64,000 bases of DNA from Draconibacterium halophilum (lineage in GTDB: Bacteria; Bacteroidota; Bacteroidia; Bacteroidales; Prolixibacteraceae). Where the stretch lies: NCBI RefSeq assembly GCF_010448835.1, contig NZ_CP048409.1, positions 3,046,001 through 3,110,000 on the forward strand. The letters are read 5' to 3'. Below, in pieces: positions 46,201 to 54,681 of the stretch (position 1 is the stretch's first letter; the number at the start of each line of letters is the position of its first letter). The position numbers were made by a program, and so were the translations under genes. The notes beneath the pieces are model-generated. The model was not told the origin of the DNA. It saw nothing but the letters and a program-made list of their open reading frames with translations, and did not search any database.

Positions 46201-46995
46201 CACGGTGTGTGTTAATTCATGCGCCAGTAAATGTTTTCCTGAATCGCTGCCCGGATTGTACTTTCCTTCGTTAAAATAAATGTCGTTGCCGTGTGTAAAC
46301 GCCTGTGCATTGATGTTTTCACTCATTTGCACAGCCTCATTTCCGGTATGTACTTTTACGTCGCTAAAATCAGCATCAAATCCAGATTCCATTTCCGATC
46401 GGGTGGCATTATCAAGAGTGTTTCCTCTAGTTGCAGAACTCAGCGATGATTCAATGGATGAAACATCTCCGGGCTGATCCGATTTTGTTTGAATCGGGTC
46501 GTTGTCTTTTTCCTCTTCAGGCAAACCAGCACTCTTTTGCACGAATTCTTTCGCTTGCACAGCCTCTTCTTCCTCCTCCTGTTTTTGCAGCTCGTCTTCT
46601 GTTTCAGGGTTAGTTTGTACTACCGTATTTGCCGGTTTTGCTTCAACAAGAAAAGATTGATCCTGCCTATTTTGAAATTCAGATTCTGGTTTCAATTTTA
46701 GCTGCGTTTCTTCCTCTTCCACCTTTTCCACTCCTTGCTCTACTGAAGGCTGAAACAAAGAATCTGAAGCAGTTTCGGTTTTAAGTTGAACCGGATTTAC
46801 GGGTGAAAAAAATGCATTCTCTTGACCGGGATGAGCTTTTCCGTTTTCCAGAATCTGATCAGCCATTTGATCGGCCTCTTTTTCATACTTATCGCCGGGT
46901 TGCCCAACCTTCAAACTGGGTTGAATAAAAGGCTGAGCACGATTAGCTAATGCTGCCGAAGGCTTATATTCTTTCGATGATCTGTTTCCTGACAT
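43264..46995 (-). CDS. DUF4157 (eCIS core domain) protein with HNH-like motif and long beta repeats: probable cargo
   Basis: The protein has 1243 residues. An N-terminal segment PSLKVGQPGDKYEKEADQMAD (split here as SLKVGQPGDKYEKEAD and QMAD, about 26-46) is typical of DUF4157 proteins. A glutamate/glutamine-rich linker follows (about 80-170). The DUF4157 domain (about 190-275) carries HELTH at about 259-263, a zinc-protease-like motif. Near 434-470 VDHIVEMQ and NMELLNAGENRQSG resemble an HNH nuclease core. From about 700 to 960 a beta-rich repeat recurs (for example NISAPGISGG-type turns in EIPGISGGNVSA, DIPGIDSELSV, DIPGIEQGTLEV), followed by a beta-rich end. No signal peptide. I infer a large effector or cargo. 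Confidence 0.85.
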   Translation of the reverse strand: MSGNRSSKEYKPSAALANRAQPFIQPSLKVGQPGDKYEKEADQMADQILENGKAHPGQENAFFSPVNPVQLKTETASDSLFQPSVEQGVEKVEEEETQLKLKPESEFQNRQDQSFLVEAKPANTVVQTNPETEDELQKQEEEEEAVQAKEFVQKSAGLPEEEKDNDPIQTKSDQPGDVSSIESSLSSATRGNTLDNATRSEMESGFDADFSDVKVHTGNEAVQMSENINAQAFTHGNDIYFNEGKYNPGSDSGKHLLAHELTHTVQQGASLQRKMIQKEENEENTTTTENTNNEAEQSTGSLSTGIVDNTNRTITYESIPVTAFKLTDHRAAKYNSFNLRRASNYSGSRQRNNVNQLNIWRDEVDTDEIETKLTDKYNQAAGVESSRSGRFDIYAFKVQDSERGYITGTMNNIVREAAIPKWNDKGESPAYMQVDHIVEMQISGFSDENADGHPVNDISNMELLNAGENRQSGEIIRESVENKVENTIDDEDAHSAIVERLPSIEEQENKQDKISLVKSNYDLVFNSAVPGGGPSAITSDKFWTQNQIESGDQLNQLVPVNMSELGAEDNILVFPRKYHPIATPFRWNGSNTNPRRNERNYFSPWRVVRKEFFNNPESEILGHFDLEFPDNDPVIRATGGQVEIKKLPGAQFAGYVDNVEGISASRHAIISAGNIAAKQFSPIRLDTINFNDNGVVIDGKVLPTLGFIENAEIDLHIENGEILLSKTFVSNDLDLPAPFVLENSSLTIFASSERGLGISGRVDFGINNVGEGHIGAAASTSGGFELEGAFNFDSELFDPAEINVEYRENTWTIGGEIGIPEGKVRGIKSATITASYSENNFSASGDAELDIPGIEQGTLEVEYSDEGFSVGGEFNLSSEIPGISGGNVSATVAKEEGEEGYSISISGSAQPDIPGIDSELSVSYENGALTIEGSAGYERGMLSGNVRVGATNRTIDEEGQPTGEPDGTMRVYGGGDLTLQLTPWLEATAGVEFLPNGEMEVSGRIRLPSAVDVFDRREFNRNLFSVPTIEIPIFAIPLGPRSIGLVAQISGGLDFSAGFGPGQLREVYAEVTYNPDHEDETEIHGHGEFAVPADAGLTLRGDLGLGVSVAIASLSGGIELAGTLGLEGEASAMVDLSWSPQTGVVLDAEGRIMVNPQFTFDVNAFARASLGIGWFSISETWRHNLVSFSWGPDIQFGVVFPVHYQEDQPFDISFDDIEVIYPDLDVVDMAKELAGDIKDDIFD

Positions 46996-47033
46996 CCCTT
47001 ACTTTAATTTCAATGATGAAGTGCACGCATATT

Positions 47034-48881
47034 TTAAAAGGTGAAATTATTAATGGTTCGAAAAATGAAGGCTCCGGCTTTTGCCACCATAAAATTTCCG
47101 GTGGAAGTAACAAAGAATGACTGCGTTACATTCGTAAACACTCTTCCCCGAGCATCCGGCTCGCCATCAATTTTATACTTATTTGGAATCACCCATTCGT
47201 GATAACCGTCGGCAAACGGTGGATTGCCCCCACGCCAGGCGGCCTCATCAACGAGTCCACGGTTCATATCATCAACCGGCAAATAATGCGCTGTTGGATC
47301 ATGATGCAGGTCTGCTGCTGAAAAGCGGGTGAAATAGCCCGATACGCTGGTTGCTGGTCCGGGTTCCTCAAACCACTGGGTTCGCCCGAGGTTTACATTC
47401 AAAGGAAGTACGGTAATATTAGCTTCCATTGCCGCACCAAGTGTTCCGGCGGGAATAGGCAAAATATTTGATCGTTGCAGGGATATACCCCGGGGAGGTA
47501 AAGTGGAAAAAATAATGTTGGCTGTTCCGGCCTGATTGGTAAGGCTAATGATACTAATGGATGGAGTAGCCGGAGCTTCCCAAACCATATTTTGCCCTGA
47601 ATTTAAACCAATGATGCGCCCACTTGTTGCCGACCAGGTTCCTTCTGTGTTTCCTGTGAAGCGAACAAATTCACCAACACCTACAGTCGTTCTGTTATCA
47701 GCCGATCCGTCGGGAGCAATATTAATGGTTTCCGAAGTAATGCTTGGAGCTACGGTACCGGGAGTGCCTGTAGGCAGCGAAGGACTACCCCATGAGAACA
47801 AGCCATCGAGGGCCGACATGGTTCGTGCATCAATCACTCCGGTTTCAGGTAATGAAGAAGATCGTTGGAATCGTTGCACGGTTGCCCGGGTTTCAGACCT
47901 AAAAATTCCATCAACACCATGGACTGGCAGTGGGAATCCGGCATCAACCAAAGCCCGCTGTATCAATGAAACCGGACGTCCGGAGTAGCCATAGCCCAGC
48001 CTCCGTTCTCCATCTAAACAGGCTTCCAACGTACGATTACCACTAAAGCGATCTGCCACCAAATCGCGATTATCATCCATTGCCATTTGCAGGTTTGGCT
48101 TCACATAACCGGTTTGCTGAATGGTGTGTGCTAATTCGTGTGCCAGCAAATGTTTTCCTTCTTCCGAAGCAGGATTGTAATTTCCATCGTTGAAATAAAT
48201 ATCTTTTCCGTTGGTGAAAGCTTTGGCTCCCATTTGTTGGTTTAGTTTGGCGGCATTACTATCATCGTGAATCCTTACCGAACTAAAATCTGCTCCAAAA
48301 CCACTTTCCATTTCTGCCTGAATTGGATTATCCATTGGCTTGCCGTTGCTGTTGTTTTGTTTTAAACCGGTTTCAACATTCGAAGATGAATCCGTAACAG
48401 ATTTCCCCTCCAATTTTGGCATCATTACTTCCTCTTCTTCTGATTCCACCTGCATTTGAACAGGCTCCTCCTCTTCTTCTTCAACCTGCATTTGCAATGG
48501 TTCTTCCTCTTCCTCAATCTGAGTTTGAACCATCTCCTCATCTTCTTCGCTTTGCATTTGCAGCGCTTCTTCTTCTTCCTCTACGGCCTGTGTTTGCAAG
48601 GCTTCTTCTTCCTCCATTACAGAATTTTGGGCCTGTCCCAGTTCTTCCAAATCGTGCTGTACAAGTGGTGAAATCGATTCAGACAAGGTATTGTTTTGTA
48701 CCTGTCGGTCACCATCCGCATTACCGATTTCAGTATTTCTGTCCACAACTGCATCGGCGATATTGTCTGCTTCCTGTTCGTACTTATCTCCAACCTGGCC
48801 AACTTTTAATTTGGGTTGAACCGCAAAAAATGGTCGTTGGCTTCTTCCGTAACCCCTATATTTTCTGACACTCGTTTTCAT
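47034..48881 (-). CDS. DUF4157 (eCIS core domain) protein with peptidoglycan-binding domain: probable cargo
   Basis: The protein has 615 residues. The start matches its neighbour (PKLKVGQVGDKYEQEADNIAD). Residues about 88-160 are an acidic repeat alternating runs of Glu with QMQ or QTQ. DUF4157 (about 180-260) has HELAH at about 248-252. A PG_binding_1 domain lies near 290-360 (VSLIQRALVDAGFPLPVHGVDG, TRATVQRFQRSSSLPETG). The C-terminal 250 residues contain an Ig-like stretch and an unrecognised domain with LHHDPTAHYLPVDD and FADGYHEWVIPNKY. A wall-targeting effector is plausible but not shown. Confidence 0.83.
   Translation of the reverse strand: MKTSVRKYRGYGRSQRPFFAVQPKLKVGQVGDKYEQEADNIADAVVDRNTEIGNADGDRQVQNNTLSESISPLVQHDLEELGQAQNSVMEEEEALQTQAVEEEEEALQMQSEEDEEMVQTQIEEEEEPLQMQVEEEEEEPVQMQVESEEEEVMMPKLEGKSVTDSSSNVETGLKQNNSNGKPMDNPIQAEMESGFGADFSSVRIHDDSNAAKLNQQMGAKAFTNGKDIYFNDGNYNPASEEGKHLLAHELAHTIQQTGYVKPNLQMAMDDNRDLVADRFSGNRTLEACLDGERRLGYGYSGRPVSLIQRALVDAGFPLPVHGVDGIFRSETRATVQRFQRSSSLPETGVIDARTMSALDGLFSWGSPSLPTGTPGTVAPSITSETINIAPDGSADNRTTVGVGEFVRFTGNTEGTWSATSGRIIGLNSGQNMVWEAPATPSISIISLTNQAGTANIIFSTLPPRGISLQRSNILPIPAGTLGAAMEANITVLPLNVNLGRTQWFEEPGPATSVSGYFTRFSAADLHHDPTAHYLPVDDMNRGLVDEAAWRGGNPPFADGYHEWVIPNKYKIDGEPDARGRVFTNVTQSFFVTSTGNFMVAKAGAFIFRTINNFTF
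48400..48620 (-). repeat. Coding tandem repeat: acidic Glu runs with QMQ/QTQ spacers
   Basis: About six units of 10-13 codons, such as EEEEALQTQAV, EEEEALQMQS, EDEEMVQTQI, EEEEPLQMQV and EEEEEPVQMQV, within the DUF4157 protein. The DNA shows the matching run of cttcttcct-rich blocks. Such a tract is prone to length change by slippage. Confidence 0.8.
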
Positions 48882-48884
48882 AAC

Positions 48885-50408
48885 TCACCATTCTACAAAT
48901 ATTAATTCCTTCTTCCACGGCAGTTTTATAATGGACATATTCCATGGTAATTTATCCAATAGAATGTCCTGCGTTTTTCGTTCAACGATTAGTTTAAAAT
49001 TCCGATCTTTTTGAATTAGTTTACCGCTTCTCTTTACAAACATCTCCCGCAATCCATCGGGTGAAGTATTCTTTAATGCCGGCCAGTTTTTGATGAGTTC
49101 CCGAAGCATATTGTCTGCCTCCGATTTTACCGCTTCATTTAGCAGACTTGAACCCGGAATTGTTGTTTTTAGCGGCACATCACACAGAAATTTTTCGAGA
49201 ACCAGATCGCCTTCAAAAAACTGATCGTTTCCGGTGGCACAATAATGAAGTGTCTGCAAGGCTTTTATGCGATTATCGTCCTTGATATTTGAGGCTTTAT
49301 CGAGCCAGTTAAATTTCTGAAAAAATAGTTTTAAAAAGGGGTGAAAAAGAACCTGCCCTGCATTTTGAACGGCGATTTCGCCAGTGTCTTTATCAAAAAA
49401 CAGCGGTTCTTTTTTCACGGTAAAATTGTTCCCTTGTGAAATAATGGTAGGATCATTTTCAATTTTACGCTCTTTTTGTTTTGTTCTCCCCTTTTCCGCA
49501 AGTTGATTCCGGGCATTCTGTTTTAATAAAACCGAAACCTTGTCGCAATCTTTTTGCGTGAGCACTAAATTTGTGTGCCGAGAAATATTTTTAAGCTTAT
49601 TCCCGAGCTGATGTATTTGATCTTCCAAAGTTTTATGAGAATGATTCTCCGATAAATAAGAAGCATAAAACCTGATTAGTTCCGGTTTCCAATCTGATTC
49701 ATCCTTTCCTATACTGATCTTCAATAAAACGGAAATAAAGTGATTTCTGAGCGTATTAGTCAGTTTCTTCATAAAAGTATTCACCCCTGAATCGGCAGGA
49801 AAATCAAATGCCTTAAATGAGTTGATAAACTGAATACTGTTACGAGTTGGCAGTTGCCAAACAAATCGTTGAAGAACTGTTTCATCCGATTTTAAAAGCT
49901 CTTTTACTTTGGTCACAAAACGCTCCGTCTCCATATTTTTTATCCACTCTTTTTCTGAGAGCAGCTGATCGACATCTGATTTCTGCCCAAACCAAGGTAA
50001 ATACCCATTTTTGAGAAAGAATAAGAATATGCTTTGTTGGTTTTGTTCTCCTGATATCTTATTGGATTCATGGTATCCTGAAATACCTTTTGCTCCGTTT
50101 TTATCACCATTTACCGGATAGCGTTTTTCAATGGCTGCAAATGCAATTTTTTGCCGAAGCTGATTTTCAATTTCTATCCGCAAAACATTAGGATCATCCC
50201 AGTTATCAAGCGAAATATCGAGATTAATTCTTTCGAAACGTGAAATGCTGTCACGCTCTCCCATATCATTGAACAGTTGTTCCAACCCCGGAAAAACCAG
50301 ATCGTTTAAAAACGAACTAATATGGTCTTTTAACCAGTAAGCTTCGGTCTCGCTAATCGCATTGATATCGAGAAAAACTTTGTCAATTATATGTCGGTCG
50401 GCATTCAA
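48885..50408 (-). CDS. Contractile injection system tape measure protein (CIS_TMP)
   Basis: The protein has 507 residues. The N-terminus has the CIS_TMP pattern: HIIDKVFLDINAISETEAYWLKD and FPGLEQLFNDM...RFERINLDISLDNW. The rest is helical, with LPWFGQKSDVDQLL and a C-terminal PGSSLLNEAVKSEADNMLRELIKNWPALKNTS block. Tape-measure proteins set the length of the particle tube and sit in the afp14 slot, which fits its place here after the fibre-slot gene. It ends 3 bases before the next start. Confidence 0.85.
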   Translation of the reverse strand: MNADRHIIDKVFLDINAISETEAYWLKDHISSFLNDLVFPGLEQLFNDMGERDSISRFERINLDISLDNWDDPNVLRIEIENQLRQKIAFAAIEKRYPVNGDKNGAKGISGYHESNKISGEQNQQSIFLFFLKNGYLPWFGQKSDVDQLLSEKEWIKNMETERFVTKVKELLKSDETVLQRFVWQLPTRNSIQFINSFKAFDFPADSGVNTFMKKLTNTLRNHFISVLLKISIGKDESDWKPELIRFYASYLSENHSHKTLEDQIHQLGNKLKNISRHTNLVLTQKDCDKVSVLLKQNARNQLAEKGRTKQKERKIENDPTIISQGNNFTVKKEPLFFDKDTGEIAVQNAGQVLFHPFLKLFFQKFNWLDKASNIKDDNRIKALQTLHYCATGNDQFFEGDLVLEKFLCDVPLKTTIPGSSLLNEAVKSEADNMLRELIKNWPALKNTSPDGLREMFVKRSGKLIQKDRNFKLIVERKTQDILLDKLPWNMSIIKLPWKKELIFVEW

Positions 50409-50410
50409 AA

Positions 50411-53400
50411 TCAGATAAATTTATTTTGAATAATCGTTTGCATGTGTTCACCCAGGAATATCAGATCAGCGACTTTTTGTGCGTAGGCCTCAACGAATTT
50501 CTTCATGGTATCGCTAAAGATAATTTGCATTCCTTGCAGCGTTTTCAACAATCTCAATATTTGCTTAAGTATGCTGTCGATTAGATCGCCAAATTTTTTG
50601 ATCACTTCGGCATCCTGACAACCCAAAATATTGTAGAAGAGCCGCAATTGAAGTTCGAGTAAAGTCAAAGCTTGCTTCTGCAATTCCGGATTATTTGCCA
50701 GTTCCGGGATCATATTCGAGGTATCATTCAACAGTTTTGGGAACATAACCTCCAGTTCAGCGTTAGCATCGCCTTTTAAGTATTCATCGATACGATTGAT
50801 AACGCCTTTATTAAAGTCGCTGGTACCACCATAAATAGTTCGGGTTTGCTTCAGAATATTTGCTAACACTCCGTTTGTATCCGGTTTAATAGTTGCCAAA
50901 ATTTTAGCATCGCCAAGTATCGCCGCTTTTGTTTCTTCAACGCAGGTATTCACCGGAGTTTCCTCAATATATTTTGTTCTAATCGTTGTACTCGTGCGCG
51001 ATACAGGGCAAACATCAGCACCTCTTGCCACGAGCGTAATCTTCCATTCCGAAGGATCTTCTGGTTGAATGGTGATCTCTATCGGATTGAGGTTTGTTGT
51101 TGTCCGCGGAGAACCATTTATCGTCCATTCAAATGTTGAAGCGTTTTTGGATTTATTGGAAATCACCAGCAGATTTTTATTTTCTACTTGTTTAGGTGTG
51201 CATACTGCCAACGGAGCTGCGTGAACCGTCACCGACAATCCTGAATCTTCTCCGTTTAATGAGAAAGTTGCCGTTCCCGGTTTTGCCGCTGCAGGAATAA
51301 AACTAAATCCTCCGGTGTTATTCGGAATCACCCCATCGCCCGCAATTTCAACTTTAGCGCCTTCCGGAGTCACTTTAAACGGATATTCCCTTTTATCATT
51401 GGCACAGAATGTATCGGGATCAAGACTTATCTCAGGCTTTATTTCAGCAAAAACAATATCGTGTTCAACAGTTGTTTTACAAATTCCGTTGGATGCAGTA
51501 GCTGTTAAGCGCACAGTCACTTTATTCTCGTCGTTAACCGGCAATTTGTAGGTATGCGAAGGATTTTGCGAGGTAGCCGTTGCACCATCACCAAATTCCC
51601 AGAAAAAGCCGGTGCCTTCCAAATCTCCGGTAGGTGAAAAGCGGTGAGTAGCCTCGGTAGTTGGTTCAGCAGGCACTTCAAAATCAACCTGTATTCCCTG
51701 GTAAACCGTCAATACTGCATCAGTAATCTGACTGTCGACCGTAAAATGAATCGTCTGACCCAACATTTCTTCAGGGAAATTATCGGCCACAAGGGTTAAT
51801 TTCCCATCCTCAATACTCACTCCCGAAACTTCGGGATTCATTCCGATTTCACCGTCGGCAGGCGTAACTTCATAAAGTATGGGATCGGTATCGGTCAGCA
51901 GGCAATAGCTGTTACGCGATAATCGCAATGTTGCCGGCGGTTTTGAAATGATATAATTGATTGGTGCACAATCGGAGCAACACATGTAGGGCAGCGCAAA
52001 ATCGGCCAACACTGTATTGTCCACAATTTGGGAGCTTGGTTTCAGCCGGTCGAGCACACTAATTTCTTTTAAACGCGAAGAATAATCTTCGTATTTAATC
52101 AGTTCTTTTGCACTTTTAAGTACTGTTGATCGTTCCGTAAACGAGAGTTTGTCCAGATTCATGATCTTATCCGACAGCATGGTCTTGGAAGCAGTAAGAT
52201 AATCAGCAGAAATTGCGGATCTGGAAAGTACAGCATCAGATGGCACATTTGTAACATCGCGTTTTGTTTCACTGTTTTTGTAGACCAGCACAAATGTACC
52301 GCCCGGCTCTACACCGGCCTTGTGTTCCAATCCCGGATGTTGTTCAATAAATTTAGATAATTGTAAACGCAGTAAAATTTCTTCTTTTCGTGCATTTACT
52401 TCATCCAGTAATACTTCGAGTTTTTTACCCGAACAACAAACCGTTGATAGCTGGTTGATCAACAATCCTGTAAACGACTGTAAACCAACCGATAGTTTTG
52501 TTGACTGGTACTTTGCTTTAAGTTTTTTAACGAGACTACACAACTGCGTTAACGACAATTTATAGGCATTCACCCTACTTACATCTACCAGGTTAACAGC
52601 TACCGGCATGCGCTGCGTGAGCACATAAGTATGCGCCATCAGTTCCACCGATTTATCCACCACAAATTCTTTCAATTCGGGTTCGGCATTCCATTCTTGG
52701 GTATCAACCTTAGCTTCAAGTTTTTTGCTGGCGTTGGCAATAATGTCGTTTACCGATCCCCCTTTGGTTTCTTTAATTGCCTTAATCATTTCCACGCCAA
52801 TAGTATCTTCCGCGATAGTAATATTTTCTTCCACGGCCTTGCCTTTGTCTATTTCCTCGTACAAGGCTTTTGAAGCAGTACCAATCGTAGATTTATAATA
52901 AACGGGTTGATAAGCCCTGACAGCGTTATAATCTACATCGAAATTGGTGTTGATCGAAGCAGCCTTTGTTAGATCCAGTTCGGCTTCCCGAATATTGGCA
53001 CCGGGTATTTTAGTACTAAAAGCCGAAAAGAAACTGGCCACTTCAGCCAAAATACAATCCTGCTCTTTGGTCCAGGCTTTTAACATCACTTTCAAATCCT
53101 CGAATTCGCATTCATAATCGTCGATGTCGAGATCGTTCGAGTTGATGTTTACAGAAAGTGCTTTTACATCGAACGAAAGACCATATTTCTTTTTCTGGTC
53201 GTCAAGATCTTCCAGCACATCGCGGTAATCTTTTCCCTGGTGACCTTCAACCCTGTAAAATTCGGAAGTATCGGTATTGTAGCTTAGCGGATCCTGAACC
53301 TGTGGTGCCGAAGCCAGGTTTTCAATCCGATAACCAAGATTATAATTGTGGCGAAACAGTTTTGTTTTTGAATAATCCCAGAACTTCAAAAAGTTGGTAT

Positions 53401-54670
53401 CGAGCTTGTAATAAAACGGAATGCTCCGTTGGCTCAGTTCCGGCAATTTATTCGACGGAGTGATTCTGATCTCACCCGATTTTATTTTGTAATTGTCAAT
53501 CAATACAAACAATTTCAATAAGAGACTTTTTGCTTTTTCAATTTCTTTGCAATCGCAGCCCGAAGCCGGCGAAGGGTAGAAATCGTGACGAAGATCTTTG
53601 GGTTCGCTGTTGATTTCCGACAACATTCCCAACATCAGATGTTTTGGGAAAGCAGTGATATCGGGTAGGCAAAGCTGTTTTAGTTGAAGTATCAAATCTT
53701 TCAATTCGTTATAAGTATCCACCAAATCTTTCAGCAGATCGTAACGGTATTGAATATCGAAAGGCACGCCATACGGACTAAACGAATAATAACTGTTGAG
53801 TTTTGAGAGCGATGAATTCAGCGAAGTTTTGGACATATTGATCTGCAGCAACTTACCAAAGTTTTTTACGATTGAGCCAATTCCTTCCCCGAGTTGAGCT
53901 ATCGTATTATTTTTATTTAGCGTACTACCTTTTATGGCATCGTAATAGGCCCGTTTCAACTCTTCGTATTTCGAGGTATTCATTTGATTTAGTACCACAC
54001 GTTTTACCGCAAGTTCGGGCAGGTTGAAATACTGCTCGAATCGGTCGTGACCGGTATAAATTACATCGTTGGAAGCAATAAATTCAGCATCGGCTTTTGA
54101 AACCAGCAACACCCTCAATCGATTGATCTGTGCAATTCCTTGGTTGTCGCAATCGATGGCAGTACACAGGTCGCCTTCATCGGCAAACGATTCGAGGTAA
54201 AGCAAAACAACCATATTATTCAAATCCGGCAATTCGCTCAGTGCTTTGGCATCCTCCACTTCTTCGGTGTGTAGTTCATACAAATCGAGAACTTCAAGCG
54301 AAAGCTCATCGTTGCCGGCTAGTTTGCGGAAACGTGAATAGACAGCGGCATCGTCTTTAAATTTCTTGTACCAGGAATAGGTCAACGAACCGGTAACTAA
54401 CTTTTTTAATGGCGACTTTTCAATGGCATTCTGCAATTGCACCAAATCTCCGTCGGTGGTTACACCAACTCCCTGTGAAATGGTAATTTTATTCCCGCTT
54501 TTGCTGACCTTGAATCCGCAAACCAGTCCAACTCCGTTCAGGAAAACACGTGTTAAACGGTCCTGATCGTCGAAGTAGTTTACAAACTCATTTAACTGGT
54601 CTTTGGTCAATACCTGGTTATCGACAAAAGTATGATACTTGGTTGTGATTTCTGTTAATTTCGATGCCAT
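50411..54670 (-). CDS. Very large eCIS-associated PKD-domain protein in the tail-fibre slot
   Basis: The protein has about 1419 residues from the ATG at 54670 (a GTG lies one codon upstream). The N-terminal block VFLNGVGLVCGFKVSKSGNK and ITISQGVGVTTDGDLVQL recalls tail-associated proteins. A long helical middle part spans about 200-950. Near 990-1075 a PKD domain is clear (FWEFGDGATATSQNPSHTYKL). It is followed by further Ig-like beta domains to about 1260, then a helical end. It takes the position of afp13 (fibre). I infer an exterior, possibly receptor-binding or cage-like structural part. I recognise no characterised homologue. Confidence 0.75.
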   Translation of the reverse strand: MASKLTEITTKYHTFVDNQVLTKDQLNEFVNYFDDQDRLTRVFLNGVGLVCGFKVSKSGNKITISQGVGVTTDGDLVQLQNAIEKSPLKKLVTGSLTYSWYKKFKDDAAVYSRFRKLAGNDELSLEVLDLYELHTEEVEDAKALSELPDLNNMVVLLYLESFADEGDLCTAIDCDNQGIAQINRLRVLLVSKADAEFIASNDVIYTGHDRFEQYFNLPELAVKRVVLNQMNTSKYEELKRAYYDAIKGSTLNKNNTIAQLGEGIGSIVKNFGKLLQINMSKTSLNSSLSKLNSYYSFSPYGVPFDIQYRYDLLKDLVDTYNELKDLILQLKQLCLPDITAFPKHLMLGMLSEINSEPKDLRHDFYPSPASGCDCKEIEKAKSLLLKLFVLIDNYKIKSGEIRITPSNKLPELSQRSIPFYYKLDTNFLKFWDYSKTKLFRHNYNLGYRIENLASAPQVQDPLSYNTDTSEFYRVEGHQGKDYRDVLEDLDDQKKKYGLSFDVKALSVNINSNDLDIDDYECEFEDLKVMLKAWTKEQDCILAEVASFFSAFSTKIPGANIREAELDLTKAASINTNFDVDYNAVRAYQPVYYKSTIGTASKALYEEIDKGKAVEENITIAEDTIGVEMIKAIKETKGGSVNDIIANASKKLEAKVDTQEWNAEPELKEFVVDKSVELMAHTYVLTQRMPVAVNLVDVSRVNAYKLSLTQLCSLVKKLKAKYQSTKLSVGLQSFTGLLINQLSTVCCSGKKLEVLLDEVNARKEEILLRLQLSKFIEQHPGLEHKAGVEPGGTFVLVYKNSETKRDVTNVPSDAVLSRSAISADYLTASKTMLSDKIMNLDKLSFTERSTVLKSAKELIKYEDYSSRLKEISVLDRLKPSSQIVDNTVLADFALPYMCCSDCAPINYIISKPPATLRLSRNSYCLLTDTDPILYEVTPADGEIGMNPEVSGVSIEDGKLTLVADNFPEEMLGQTIHFTVDSQITDAVLTVYQGIQVDFEVPAEPTTEATHRFSPTGDLEGTGFFWEFGDGATATSQNPSHTYKLPVNDENKVTVRLTATASNGICKTTVEHDIVFAEIKPEISLDPDTFCANDKREYPFKVTPEGAKVEIAGDGVIPNNTGGFSFIPAAAKPGTATFSLNGEDSGLSVTVHAAPLAVCTPKQVENKNLLVISNKSKNASTFEWTINGSPRTTTNLNPIEITIQPEDPSEWKITLVARGADVCPVSRTSTTIRTKYIEETPVNTCVEETKAAILGDAKILATIKPDTNGVLANILKQTRTIYGGTSDFNKGVINRIDEYLKGDANAELEVMFPKLLNDTSNMIPELANNPELQKQALTLLELQLRLFYNILGCQDAEVIKKFGDLIDSILKQILRLLKTLQGMQIIFSDTMKKFVEAYAQKVADLIFLGEHMQTIIQNKFI

Positions 54671-54681
54671 CACTTCTGTTA

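Noticed and set aside
43445..46701. Many plus-strand open frames opposite the DUF4157 genes
   Set aside because: They are antisense shadows of long coding regions, without family motifs, signals or spacing typical of genes.
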